Source of the DNA: Gloeophyllum trabeum ATCC 11539
Lineage: Eukaryota > Basidiomycota > Agaricomycetes > Gloeophyllales > Gloeophyllaceae
Direction of reading: 5' to 3'
NCBI RefSeq assembly: GCF_000344685.1
Contig: NW_006920417.1
Coordinates: forward strand, 1 to 64,000
Length of the DNA stretch: 64,000 nt
Part shown: one piece after another, positions 44,971 through 57,139 of the stretch
Layout: the number at the start of each line of letters is the position of its first letter
How positions within the stretch are numbered: the first letter of the stretch is position 1
Program-made: the position numbers and the translations under genes
Notes under the pieces: model-generated
Databases searched by the model: none
What the model was told of the DNA's origin: nothing
The model's input: only the letters and a program-made list of their open reading frames with translations

Positions 44971-47900
44971 ATGGCACGACATCAATCTGGCGCTTCCAAG
45001 TCCCGAAAGGTTCTCTGCGGGTGCTGCGGGGATTGGCTGCCGGAGCGTACTGAGCGGAGGCACCGGGCTCTCGCTACTCGCCCGCATATCAAGGCAAAGG
45101 CTGCATACGAGAAGAGCTTCCTCTGGTACTCACGCGGGAGTCAGCGGCAAGGACGATCTGTACAGTCTGCATGGCGACAGGGACCCGGGCCGTCCAGCAC
45201 CCCTGATGCCAGTCAAAACCATGACGACATGCCCTCCCCGCGACAAATGCCCGATGACTTCACATCTCCTGGATCACCGTCTGTGAGCACGGATGTGGAT
45301 GAGGATGCGTGCAATGCAGCAGGAGGTGTTCCCGATGTTGATCTTACACAAGTAGAACAAGCAGCTCAGCGAAACATCTGGACACACTCTCGGTATTCGG
45401 TAACCATGGAAGAGGTGGAGGATGATGACGACAGTATGTCTACTGAACAGGGAATATCTTCAGGCCTCGAGGACGAACCAGACATTGAAGACGTTGATGA
45501 CGATGAATTGGACGCGCCTGACGAGTTTGATCCAGAGTTGTCGGCTTGGGATCAGCTCAATCACAGGTTTCTCGAGGAGGCTGCAAAGTTGGGAGGTACG
45601 TGAAGCTTCCATCACACGTGAGATAATTGCTAACGCTTTGACCAGCTGAGAAGCTTACACCGTCAGACAAAGCCATCCTACGCGCGTTCGCATTCTACAC
45701 GGACTCGCGCCTCGGTAAACGTAACTTCGCAAAGATCCCCTATGCATTCCCGACCGAAAACCTGCCCAGCGCAGAAGAGATGCTTTCGCGGGTTGCATTC
45801 TTATCAGGAATCAAGCCGATGGCATATGATTGCTGCGCGGAATCATGCTGCTGTTTTACTGGCCCGCATGCCTCTCTGACGGCTTGTCCGTATTGCCATT
45901 CACCTCGCTATGACTCAGATGGCCAGCCCCGGAAGAAGTTCATGTATTTACCTCTGATTCCGCGTCTCGTCGCCTTGTACAGCAATAAGGGGACTGCCGA
46001 GAAGATGATGTACCGTGCCTACGAACACAAAACAGAGCCAGGGATGATAAGGGATGTATTTGATGCTTGGGTCTACAGGCGTCTTCTCGGAACACGGGTC
46101 AAAGTTGACGGCAAGGAAATACCCTATACATTCTTTGCTGATCCTCGCGATATTGCCCTGGGACTGTCGACTGATGGGTTTGCGCCTTGGCGTCGTAGGA
46201 AACTTACTGCATGGCCTATCATCCTATTCAACTACAACTTACCCCCCGAGATCCGATTTCACATTGAGAACATACTTGTCCTCGGAATCATTCCCGGTCC
46301 GAAGAAACCCATTGACTATGACTCCTTCCTGTGGCCGGCGATGGAAGAGCTCCTGAGACTCGAAGTGGGTGTCCGGGCATACGATGCCTCCTCGGGTGAT
46401 ACCTTTGCTCTACGGGCTTACCTTATCCTGGCGTTCGGTGATATACCGGCCATGTCCTTGCTCCTCCGCATGAAAGGCCACAATGCTCTGTCCCCTTGTC
46501 GAATGTGCAAGATACGGGGGCTTCGTGTGCATGGATCACGAGCTACAACTCACTATGTCCCCCTTGATCGGTCGTGCCATCCAGCTATCCAACACTCCAA
46601 TACTGCGATACACAAATACAACCCTCACGCTTTACCAATGCGAGAACATGACGAGATGCTTGCACAGGCCCGCGAAGTGCAATTCGCCCGGAGTAACATC
46701 GAGTCAGAAGCCCTGGCAAAGGAATACGGGATCAAAGGGGTGCCCGTGATAAGTTATCTCTCGTCGCTATCATTTCCGCATTCATTCCCATATGATTTCA
46801 TGCATTTGATATGGGAGAATCTCATACCCAATCTTATTCTCCTCTGGACAGGTGACTTCAAGGGTCTAGACGAAGCTCGGGGAAGCTATGAATTCAACGC
46901 ATCCGTCTGGGATGCAATCGGGGAAGTTACGTCTCGATCTTCGTCCACAATACCCCATACATTTGGACCAAGTCTCGGGAACCCTGCTGTGGATAAGTCA
47001 CCCTTCACGGCAGAAGCTTGGTCTCTCTGGACGCTTTATGTTGCTCCAGTTCTCTTGCGACGAAAGTTCAGGGAGCAGAAGTACTATACTCATTTTATTG
47101 AGCTTGTGAAGATTCTCCGTCTCTGTCTACAGTTTGAATACAGATCTGAAGACATCAAGACAATACGACAAGGCTTCATCCGTTGGGTAGAGAAATACGA
47201 GGAGTATGTCTCCACACTCCCTTATCTCGCGCAACGGCTAACTCTGCATCTTCTATAGGATGTATTATCAGTATTCACCAGAACGTCTGCCTACCTGCAC
47301 GGTAACTGTCCATGCACTGCTGCACATTGCGGACAGCATTGAGCTCGCTGGACCAGTTTGGGCATCGTGGGCCTTCCCGATGGAACGTTATTGCGGACGG
47401 CTTCAGCCTGCGATAAAGAGTCGGCGCTTTCCCTGGGCAAGCATAGATCGATTCGTCGTGAATACTGCTCGTCTTACACAGATCAAACTTGTGTACAATA
47501 TGAGCACAGAGCTTTCACTCAAGCCGCAGGGTATAGCTACAGGTCACTTCTCTGACCCGTTATGTGAGTCTCATCTTGCTTATTGTAAGGGGTATGTTAA
47601 GACGGAAATCTTGCAGATCCAACGTGCACACTGTTATATCCACGAACGCAGAAGCGCCTAGACTCGGGGCTTTATGATAAAATCATAGGAGCCCTTGCCA
47701 CTCGGTTCGGGAAGTCCTCGGCCGTTCTACGTAGCCTTGTCCCAGCTGAAATCGAGCGATGGGGGAAGGTGAAGCGGCTGGACGGCGGTGATACGATGCA
47801 TGCGAGTTCTCTAGTAAAGCGGACTGCTGATAGCCGTGATATGTCATTTGTTAGGGTAAGATTTCGTCAATTTGGTTGCCCCGCTTTGCTGATATTAGTG

Positions 47901-48254
47901 CAGTATGAAGTTCTTGTCGATAAGTATGCTCGACAACGCCGAAGGCAGCCGGTGTTTGAGCTGCAGACGTTCTTCGGGGAGCTGCAACACATATTTGTTA
48001 TCCGACTTGCTCGAAGTGAACCGCTTGGGCTCGAAGCTCCGACGACAATCATTCTCGCAGCCATCAAGACATGCGTTGTCGAAGAAAGCAATCTCGACCT
48101 CGATATCTACTATTATTCGCGATTCGGCCGTCTCAACATTGTCGACATAACATGCATACAATGCGTGGTCGGACGCGTTCCGGAAGGGAACAGGTGGGCA
48201 ATTGTAGATCGTAGTGGTACACTTGCACGCGCTATATATGTCGGAGACGAATAG
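44971..48254 (+). CDS. Tnp2-family (CACTA) transposase
   Basis: Five exons (44971-45595, 45646-47203, 47259-47563, 47617-47855, 47904-48254) encode 1025 residues in a whole number of codons. This enzyme cuts at the element's ends in the nucleus. The N-terminus has a Cys-rich zinc-finger-like patch (VLCGCCGDWL). An acidic spacer follows, with runs of Asp and Glu. A second Cys cluster (CCAESCCCFTGPH...CPYC) precedes the Tnp2 core: IALGLSTDGFAPW, WPIILFNYNLPPE and VLGIIPGPKKP, then CRMCKI and LPYDFMHL-like segments. The part after intron 2 (WASWAFPMERYCGRL) matches the C-terminal domain usual in Tnp2 proteins. No stop or frameshift interrupts the model, so the enzyme may be active. The start was chosen because the next ATGs would lose the zinc patch. 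Confidence 0.88.
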
Positions 48255-48279
48255 GAGTGAATATTATCTATTAACTTGG

Positions 48280-48515
48280 TGATTGTATTGGGTGAATCAG
48301 GACCGGGTGATTTTCGAGGTGATTTTCACTATGTACATGCTGCCCGTCTGAGCCTTCATTCAATGCCAGCGAAAATCACCCAAAGACATGGTAATTGTGC
48401 GCCGGCGAATTTCCCCCGTCGGATCACCACTACCCATTTGTAACCCATACACTGGGTGAATCACAAATTTCAACCGCTCACATAGTGAATTTACCCGTGT
48501 CCGGGCTCCACAGTG
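48280..48515. repeat. right subterminal repeat array (GGTGA/TCACC motifs)
   Basis: GGTGA and TCACC copies recur in both orientations from the transposase stop to the right terminal repeat, mirroring the left array. This supports 48515 as the true end. Confidence 0.7.
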
Positions 48516-48518
48516 TAT

Positions 48519-49120
48519 GTGGGACTCCTTCAGTACAGATCTGGCTTCAAGTTCGACGTACATATGCTCATAGCCTCGCCAGTGGGAAGGCAAGGAACGA
48601 AGGTAAAGGCGAAAAGATTATGGAACTGCCAGTGCAACCTTACACCCAGGTGAGTCATGAGCATTCACCAATCAGCTGATAGTTTACCAGCTGAGATGTC
48701 AGAGTAACAAGGTACGTTGAAAGCGCATGAGAGTCTCGGCTTGATTGCCTTCAGGTGGCACCTCAGGCTTCCGCACACTGCTTTGTGGATCGCCATAAAA
48801 CCGAGACTAACGAGTGCTCAAGCCCGTGCACCTATCCACCCCGCGGGTCTTGCCTGACGGTATGATTTTTTCCTCTCCAGTGGGCATATCGTTAGCTCCA
48901 AGCCGAGTCACCGTATTACTCTCTATGCAGACCCACAGTTTCTAAGAATACCGGGTTTTTACTCTGTTAGACAGTAAACTCCCACTGCCACCCGCAAGCT
49001 TTGCACCCTCGAAGAAGGCTATCATGCTGTCTGTATTTTTGGCTATGCCCGAGCTCCTGTCGGTATATGAAAAGGCGAGGCAAAGGCATCCGGTGAGTTT
49101 GCTTGTTTTTGTGCGATAGA
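48519..49120. other. intergenic, upstream of the first methyltransferase gene
   Basis: No domain-bearing frame is present. The region joins the right flank of the transposon to the first ICMT-like gene and should hold that gene's promoter. Confidence 0.4.
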
Positions 49121-49895
49121 ATGTCCTTACTCAGGTTACCGTTGCTGTTCGTCACGGCTGCTGGGGTGCATATATCTATGACAAATCCCAATCCGCCCGT
49201 ATCCCTGGATGAAACGCAGAAGTACTCGGTGACGCAACGCCGCCGCCCAAGCCAATTCGTTTTATGGTGGCCGAGGATGCTGAAGGTAGCTGCGTTCTCC
49301 AATGCGTAGTGCGCCCATTTGCTTACGCGTGTTGTAGACTGCTGTATGGATTGGGACTCTCTGTGAAGGAGCCGTCATCATAAGCAACCACTTTCCTTCG
49401 TCACCGATCTCGGGAAATATCCTTGCCGCCTTACTAGTCGGACCCAGGTCAAGGATTGTCGACATATCTGCCACGCCTGCTGCCATTTCAGGTAGCCTTT
49501 TAGCAGCATTTGGTGGTTATGTCCGCTACCAGTGCTACCGACATCTGGGGCGTCTTTTCACCTATCAATTGAGCATCAGAGATTCCCATCAATTGGTGAC
49601 ATCGGGTCCGTACTCAGTGGTTCGACACCCAGGATACATTGGCGGTGTCATTGGCACCGTAGGTGCCGTTATATGCCTCTCAGGACCGGGGTCCTGGATG
49701 AAAGAATGTGGTATTTTGGATACGGCCCTGGGCAAGGTCATTTTGGGTGCTATGGCTGGCACTGTCGGAGCGCTTGTAGCATTCTCTGTTCACCGCTCCG
49801 GAGTGGAGGATCGGATCCTTAGACAGGAATTTGGGGAGAGCTGGGATAAGTGGGCGAGCAATGCAAAATACAGGCTGCTGCCTTTCATTTATTAA
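49121..49895 (+). CDS. Isoprenylcysteine carboxyl methyltransferase-like membrane protein, copy 1
   Basis: Two exons (49121-49285 and 49338-49895) give 240 residues. The family transfers methyl from S-adenosylmethionine to a carboxyl group, classically the C-terminal prenylcysteine, in the ER membrane. A hydrophobic N-terminus (LRLPLLFVTAAGVHI) is followed by NPNPPV, a signature shared with the next copy. Membrane segments follow, then FTYQLSIRDSHQLVTSGPY and VVRHPGYIGG, the SAM-binding RHPxY region, and a C-terminus with EDRILRQEFGESW and LLPFIY. This is the usual C-terminal ICMT pattern. Length and intron position match the two following paralogues. Whether it still serves prenylated proteins or methylates small molecules is unknown. 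Confidence 0.85.
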
Positions 49896-50631
49896 ATCGC
49901 ACAGGTAAGGCCTTGTTCCTGAATGTTGAGAGTCTGATATAATTCTGTCAGGGATTTAAGTGCGGTCCTGCGCCTTGAACGCAGCCGTTATAGTTGCCGA
50001 CTAGGTTCAGGTACCGCATACAGAGTCGACGCAATACTGGACGAGATATGTTTATATGCCGTATATGTATGCTTATGCACGTTCCCAATCTTCCTTAACT
50101 ACGTGCGTGGAATCACGCTCATTTGTTATCGGGAATCACGGTTCTTGCGAAGACCCCGTATCGCGGAGTTCGCGCATTCACTGGTGTCCGCAGGTTGGCT
50201 GCTGCAAATTAAGCTATCGCGGCATTCAGTATTCTCACTCGGCACGGAATATGCGAGAATAGTGACTCGTAAGTTCTCGTCCTCGACTTGCCAATCCCAG
50301 ATAGGATTTACTTAATGACACGAACCTTAGAAGGGACTCGGATGCTTCTTATTCCCTTCGCGTCGGTGAGTTCTCAGCGAAGTGTTCCTTCTGCTGTCAG
50401 GTGTGCTGAAAAATGCCGTATTTATGGATTCGCGACAACAAAGTGATATAGACCGCGACGGCCCGGTGCTGTCGACGTTGCGAGAGAAGGATAGCACTTC
50501 AATCCCATGACGTGAGACTGATGTGCCACAGCATGTGAGCATTCTCGAGAAGTCATGATCGCGAGGAACATGCATTCCGAGACATATAAAAGCCACCGGC
50601 ACGAATTGCCTCCAACCACATCCACGAGGAT
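49896..50631. other. spacer between ICMT-like copies 1 and 2
   Basis: 736 bp with no recognised gene. It holds the 3' end of copy 1 and the promoter of copy 2. Confidence 0.4.
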
Positions 50632-51407
50632 ATGTCTATCTACAGGATACCTTTGCTCTTGGGCACTATAGCAGGGTTACACGTCTCTCTGACTAATCCC
50701 AACCCTCCCGTACCGAAAGATGAAACTGTTCCCGAGCCTTCCATCACCCCGAAGGGAAACATTGTGCTGTATTGGCCTACCTTTATGAAGGTGAGTATAC
50801 ACAATTTGAGCTGGTTCTGTCTAATCACCTTTTTTTAATTGTTCGACAGTACTCGTATTGGGCCCTCGGTCTTTCCGAGACAGCCGTAATCTTGGCTAGC
50901 CAGTTCCCGCGTCCACCGCTAACAGAACGGTTACTGTCCTCCTTGGTAGTCAGACCATCGTCCCACATCTCAGCGGTGCAGGTCACTCCGCATTTCTTGG
51001 CCGGCCTCTTCCTTGCGACAGCCGGTACTATCTTACGGGTAGAGTGTTATCGCACACTTGGAAGGCTATTCACGTACCAAGTGAGCATCCGGAAAGAGCA
51101 TCAATTGGTCACGAGCGGACCATATTCCCTCGTACGACATCCGGCGTATACCGCAGGTTGGCTGGTTTACAGCGGGGTGAACCTATGCATGTTCGGCCCG
51201 GGTTCTTGGTTGAGGGAGTGCGGATGGCTGGACACGGTAATGGGGCAAACACTTCTGGGCACCGTCATCGCTGTGGGGTTCATCGTTTCCGGATTCATGA
51301 TCTACCGGACCAGGTTGGAAGATGTCCTGTTAAAGAACCAGTTCGGGGAGCAATGGGACGCATGGGCGAGGAGAGTCCCGTATAGATTGATACCCTTTAT
51401 CTACTGA
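50632..51407 (+). CDS. Isoprenylcysteine carboxyl methyltransferase-like membrane protein, copy 2
   Basis: Two exons (50632-50790, 50850-51407; intron 59 nt) give 238 residues. It opens MSIYRIPLLLGTIAGLHV, a membrane segment, then NPNPPVPKDE. After the intron, YSYWALGLSETAVILASQFP is a second membrane stretch. The catalytic C-terminal region has LVTSGPYSLVRHPAYTAGW (RHPxY near residue 149) and LLKNQFGEQWDAWARRVPY, ending RLIPFIY. The conserved Glu-Gln-Phe-Gly block and Arg-Val-Pro are typical of the family. It is closest in pattern to copy 3 in its central part (ILASQ). Same strand and similar spacing suggest tandem duplication. Confidence 0.87.
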
Positions 51408-52949
51408 GGTGAGATAGGCAAATTATATTGATGAATACCTTCTCCCTCATCCATTTAAGACAGTTGCTCGTCTACTAAGTCTTATTTAGGAGGCGCAGTA
51501 TCAAGCCTATCCCTCGTGCACTCCCTGCTAGGGCGGCCTGTCTGCACGAGCTAAACGCTAGATGATCCATCATGCTACCTTCGACAGTCACGAAAGTGGA
51601 TCCTGTGCTTACGAGTCGACCACTTTACCTTGTAGATTTAGGGAGGCACTATGCGGCAGGCAGGTCTGCATGATCGAGTGAGGTCCATGTCTAATTCACC
51701 AGTTGTGTGCCAGTGTATATCGCTAGTCTTTGTGGTCATGTTCCATGGACATTGTATACAACATCTATCCCGGTCAAACTGATTGCTTCGACTTCCAGTC
51801 AGCGATCCCAGGTTATCGGTATCAGACTTGGGGGCGTCTCAGCCTGTCTCAGCCTCCTGCCACTTACGATCGGCTGAGAGCGGCATGGCGAGACTAGTTC
51901 ACGTCATTATCTGCGGTCAATTTGCAATTTATCAAGTAACCGGTCGTCTTGTAGTCCGAGTCGTGTTCTCTGCTATGCGGTCACCGCTGCCATGCAGTCG
52001 CCGACGCTAGCTCTTCGTTCTGGTCTCCCTCCAAGCAGCGGTTGCTCTAGATCTGGGAACGAATTCTTTATTCGGGAGCTCTGTAAAGGTTTGCGCTCAG
52101 CAGGCTTTCAGGTTATGGACATTATCCATACGTTTGTTGAGGGTAATTCATTGAGTAGTACTGAAAATTTGTATTGGTGGCAACGTCCCGGAAACCGTTA
52201 CGTTCTCCGTTGCTAACTTCAAAAGCAACGGATGCCACAGAGCACATGCATCTACATACACAAGTAACTGTGGACCGCCGGAGGCCATCCCGAAGACCCA
52301 AAGTGGCCATGACTGGGATTTTCTGAGGCAACGAAGCCCCCGTTAGCTGTGACAAGATTTAGCAACACAACGGATTCCCGAGGCCCGTTAAGTATGGGTT
52401 ACCGTTGCCACCATACAGATCTTTACAGAGTATCATGGCAAGAGAACTGCCTGACGTTAACGTTGCTTCTCGCGGCGTGATCAAACGCGCATGCGTTTGT
52501 ACAAACATTTTCACTGAGGACGGAATAAACACGGCATATATAGAGACAATGGCATGAAGTTGAATATGCGCTGCCAGCCACGAGCCTTGACACGCCTCAA
52601 GCCTGCCATCATGGTGATTTTACGATTAGCCGTTCTCAGTCCTGAGTTTGCCCTTAAATCGACAAAGTGCGGTACGATCTTGGTCCTGAAGGCGGCAAGC
52701 TGGAGCCATAGTCCAGCACCGATTTGGGCGATTGGCTGGTCGAGGCGAAGTTATCTACGCGATCACCACGTTTCAATAGCATCTTCTAACTGCCTAGAGC
52801 TTCTAGCGTCGCGTACGTTGTGAGGACATAATAATGAGTTTTAATTGCCACAGATATATACGCAAGGCGACTCGCAGGCCGATTCGTCACCCATCCCTCT
52901 ACCAGCCTTGGTTCTGTACCCACCTACAGGAGCTTCCGGATCTTCGAAG
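51408..52949. other. 1.5-kb spacer between ICMT-like copies 2 and 3
   Basis: No gene is recognised. A perfect 9-bp stem with a 9-nt loop lies at 52206-52232. The last part should contain the promoter of copy 3. Confidence 0.4.
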
Positions 52950-53744
52950 ATGTTCGGAACCACAAACGTTTGGAAGATACCCTTTCTCGCGAGTGCAGCA
53001 CTCGCCTTCCATGTGGCTGCCACGTCTCCGAATCCGGTGCCATCCTCGAAGGAGAGGCAAAGAGCTATGTCCGAACGTGGGTGGGGGAGGGCGGTCATGC
53101 AGGTTGTTCCTATAGCCTACAAGGCAAGTTCATGAGTACCACATGTGGTCAGACGATTCCAGGAGACTGAAGGATTTGTTGCACTCAAGATGTCATTTTG
53201 GGCGGCATGCCTATCCGAAGCCGCCGTGATACTTGCCTCGCAGTATCCGTCATCAGCGACAGCACGCTGGATATTGTATAACTTGATGCCGACTGGCACG
53301 TTGTCCTTGGATCGTATCGCGATGACGCCTACCTTCCTTGTAGGATGGGCATGTACGGTTGTAGGCGGCCTGGGCAGGCTTTGGTGCTACCGCACAATGG
53401 GGCGTCAGTTCACGTTCGAGCTCAGTATCCGGGACGACCACCAGCTGGTCACCTCTGGCCCATACGCGTTCGTCCGACATCCCAGCTATACCGCAACATT
53501 TTTTGCCCTGGCAGGGACGTTTGTTCATTTCGGCCGGGGATCGTGGATGACGGAGTACGGCGTTACGAGCACCTGGTTCGGACGGATATGCGCAGGGATT
53601 TGGGGAAGCAATGCATCTTTTCTAGCATGCCTGCTTTTGTACAGAACTCGGACGGAGGACGAGATGCTGCGAGCTCAGTTTGGAAGGACATGGGAGGACT
53701 GGGCGAGCAGAGTACCTTACCGCTTACTACCGTATGTATACTGA
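52950..53744 (+). CDS. Isoprenylcysteine carboxyl methyltransferase-like membrane protein, copy 3
   Basis: Two exons (52950-53123, 53190-53744) give 242 residues. The start MFGTTNVWKIPFLASAA places a membrane segment first, as in the other copies; an in-frame ATG 105 nt upstream would add a polar leader. The only intron sits at the same place as in copies 1 and 2 but has the donor GCAAGT, a GC-AG intron, after exon-final AAG. Exon 2 has SEAAVILASQYP, FELSIRDDHQLVTSGPY, FVRHPSYTATFF (RHPxY) and EMLRAQFGRTWEDWASRVPY, ending LLPYVY. These are the SAM-binding and C-terminal motifs of the family. The NPNPP block of the other copies is reduced to SPNPVP. Confidence 0.85.
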
Positions 53745-54702
53745 ATCCGAGTGGGGGTCGGGTCACGGACTAGGGCCTATGATGATGGACATGATCATGA
53801 TCGAGGAGTGCGGCGAATGTAGCGGTGTGATGTCTCTTTAACACAGACAGATGATGGATAATAATGGCGCCTTGGTCTCGTCTGTGATTCCTGCTGCCGT
53901 GGGGAGACCAAACATAACAGAACGATTCTGGAGCAGTCATGCCAGGCAGCAAGGTATCGGCGTCAGTGTCAGAACTTGGTTTAGGCTCAGCTGTGTATAC
54001 CCATGGCAGCATCGACATGAAGTGAGACTAGCAGATCCGCACCAACTCTGAACCTCAGCAGAGTATATGGATGAGAAACCCATATCGGGAGGCAACTGTG
54101 GGCCCGTTCTCAGCCTGCAATCTATCATCCAGTTTCCTTAGACAAGGACGTCTCGTGCAGCGAGATCAACGCCCGTGACGGCAAATCCAAAGCAGAAGGC
54201 GGACTCTAACGGAAGGCAAGATGATCACCGTAGACAAGAGCGATTCTGTAGCGATGCCTTGACATTTTCTGTCGGGGACAGTGCGCGCCTCGGACCACAC
54301 CGTGGGGGCGATTAAATCCGAGAAAAGACCGCCACATATCCTGAAGAGTCTCAGTCAGCATGGGAGCTGAGTTGGGCAGAGTCCAGCATGCTCTGGCAGT
54401 TTTGCACGACAATTTGGCCGCCGCCGCAGCATGACGAGGTGGTGGCAGCCATGGATAGACGACTCAGCCGCAGCGTCAACTCAGCGAATGCCAGCCGGCG
54501 GCACCTGGGCGCAGTGAGGACTCCAACAAGTATCACGTTTGCCATTTCCCTGCGCATGGGTATACCGTTCATATTTTTGGCGGGTATAAAACCCACTTGA
54601 TCGGGAATGTAACCGCTCGTCTCCAGCAGCCACACGTCCTGTGATTGTCAAGGTGTCTTCCGTTCGTCTGTACCCTAACCTCGGCGGATTGACTGATCTG
54701 GC
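53745..54702. other. intergenic between ICMT copy 3 and the MCT gene
   Basis: No domain-bearing frame. It should hold the 3' end of copy 3 and the promoter of the transporter gene. Confidence 0.4.
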
Positions 54703-56295
54703 ATGGCTCGGGCAGACGAAGCTGAGGTTGAGCAGCAAACCTCCGGCCCTTTACCGCGAGATGAAGTCGATATCAAGCGGGAACACTCGGCAGGCAGCGA
54801 AGAAACGATAGCCAGAAGGGAGGGCAACCCGGAGGGGCTTGATTCTGTAGGGAAGAAGGAAGAAGGTTCAGATGTAGAAGCGGCCCCTGTCACTTCCTCT
54901 GCGCCTGCGCCCTTACCAGATGGAGGATATGGATGGGTCGTGGTGGCGAGTGTGTTCTGGGTGAATGCCTTTACTTGGGGTGTGAATGCGGTGAGTTGCC
55001 AACTCGCTTTCGATAGGTCGAACACCAGTAACGAACTTATATTCAGTCCTTCTCCATCTACCTCTCCTATTACTTGAGCAATGATATCTTCCCTGGCGCT
55101 ACCAACCTGGACTACGCTTTTATCGGGGGTCTTTCAATTGCCCTGGCACTCTTCATAGCACCTCTTGCAACATATCTCAACCGTCGATACTCATTCCGTA
55201 CCACGATGCTTATCGGCGTTGCACTCCAGGTCGGCGGACTCATTGCAGCGTCCTTCACCAAAGAAATATGGCAATTGTTCCTCAGCCAAGGTGTCGCCTG
55301 CGGCACAGGCATGGGCTTCATCTTCGTCGCCTGTTTCGGCATCCCGTCCCAATGGTTTCACCGCCGGAGGGGTATGGCGAACGGCGTAGTCACTGCTGGC
55401 TCCGGGATTGGAGGCATCATCTGGTCTCTAGGGACCAACGCCATCATCCGCAACCTCGGGCTGCCATGGGCCTTCCGAATTACAGCAATCTGCTGCTTTG
55501 CCGTGAACACGACCGCCGCATTCCTCATCCGAGATCGCAACAAGCACATCCGCCCGAACCAGCGGGCGTTTGACCTCAAGATCTTGGTGAGGCCGGAGTA
55601 CATCCTGGTCATGCTTTGGGGTGTGTTCAGCATGCTGGGGTACATCGTGCTTTTGTATTCTTTGCCGGCGTATGCGGTTGCGCAGGGGATGACGAGCGAG
55701 CAGGGGTCTATCGTCGGTGCTATGCTGAGCCTGGGCATCACGTTTGGTCGGCCGCTCGTTGGAATAGGGTCTGACTGGACCGGGAGAATCAACATGGCAG
55801 GCGGAGCCACCCTGTTCTGTGCACTCACCGTGTTTGCGATCTGGATTCCGGCAAAGACTTTCGGCGTCTTGGTCTTCTTCGCCATCATAAACGGCGCTGT
55901 CTGCGGCACATTCTGGACGGTGAGGGATCCTCACCTTCTTTCGTGGCCGAATATAACTGAATCGGCTGTACAATTCCTAGTGCGCAGGCTCCGTTTCCGC
56001 CGAAGTGGTCGGCCTCGTCGACCTCCCCTCCGCGCTCTCCCTCCTCTGGCTCTCCGTCGTCCCCCCATGCATCTTCAGCGAGCCCATCGGGCTCGAGCTG
56101 CGGCACGGCAGCGGGCCCGCCAGCTACCTCTCCGCGCAGATCTACGTCGGCGTCATGTACGTCGCCGCCGGCGCCTGCATGTTCATGGTGCGCGCGTGGA
56201 AGATCTCGCATACGCTGAAGGAGAGCGGCGGGCACGCGGGTCCGCGAGATCCGGCTTCGTGGATAAGGCTGATGATTGGGCCTGGGAAGGTGTAG
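54703..56295 (+). CDS. MCT-type (monocarboxylate/riboflavin-like) MFS transporter
   Basis: Three exons encode a 12-helix type transporter. The N-terminus is a cytosolic acidic stretch of about 65 residues, ending in LPDGGYGWVVVASVFW, the signature of the MCT family in the first helix. Intron 1 begins after VNA and exon 2 resumes SFSIYLSYYLSND. Exon 2 has GCACGTGMGF-like helix 4 (VACGTGMGFIF), IPSQWFHRRRGMANG, the conserved loop with basic residues, and a central break near RDRNKHIRPNQ. Exon 3 resumes CAGSVSAEVVGLVDLPSAL after the second intron and ends MIGPGKV. Fungal members carry riboflavin, monocarboxylates or unknown substrates. The substrate here is not evident. Confidence 0.87.
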
Positions 56296-57139
56296 GATCG
56301 ATACTAGCACGGGGCTTAAAGTTGAAGGGAGACCGACGCACTTCTCGCGTGGGGCGGGGCGATGCGCTGTAGGATACGTACCAGGTGACATTGGATCTTG
56401 AATAGAGGATGGATCACACATTTGACGAGTATTCTTGGAGGAAACGGCTCCGTAGACGTCGTAACTTATTATCATTCACGTTATAATACGGTGCTTACGA
56501 TATTCCATATTGCCTCTAGACTCCATCTTCTTGGTTAGCGCCATAAATTGGTTGACTGTCTGCTAATGCCAAGCACATTATCGAGTCAGATTTCCGCAAT
56601 TGGGGTTAGTGTGCGTACCCAACAACTCTGGTTGGCAGCGCCCCGGGTACGAAATACATCCTATGCAGTCTACCCGACGTCAGACTTCACTGTGAGCTTA
56701 CGAACGGCATGGAATCGGAACTGAATTTACAGTCGTCACAGCAAGGGCCACTGTTACCCATCTTCAAACTCGTCCTCGGAGCGCCCGCCACGCCACCCTC
56801 CCGCGGTGATCTCTCAGTCACATTGTCAACGATGGAATCGAGTGGCGCCCCGATCGCCCGACGCGACAGCCAGCACCGCCGCCACGACGCCACCGATCCT
56901 GACAGAACTAGCTCACCCAGTCTAACTGCGGACAATTCACAACATGCTGTACACCAAAACGTTGGATATACTGTACAACAAAGACTCCGTATTTATGCTA
57001 ATCATCTACGTCGACAAAGTCGTGAATGCATGTACAATATCCTACACCGCGTTATCTGTCCATTTCCGTCCAAGAGAGCAGTCCATTATCACAACTTCCC
57101 CTTCAACCACCGAGCGGCCCCGGATACTCCCTGACGAAG
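56296..57139. other. intergenic between convergent transporter and protease genes
   Basis: Both flanking genes end here. Only short frames without motifs are seen. Confidence 0.4.

Larger units (their letters stand above)
43030..48515. mobile_element. Complete CACTA/CMC-type DNA transposon (CACTG ends)
   Basis: The 5486-bp element begins CACTGTGGA at 43030 and ends TCCACAGTG at 48515, a 9-bp perfect terminal inverted repeat. It is flanked by a direct TAT on each side (43027-43029 and 48516-48518), matching the 3-bp target duplication of the CACTA superfamily. Both ends carry many short GGGTGA/TCACCC subterminal repeats. Inside are a Tnp2-family transposase (plus) and a second ORF (minus), transcribed divergently. 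With both ends and an uninterrupted transposase model, it may still be mobile. Confidence 0.85.
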
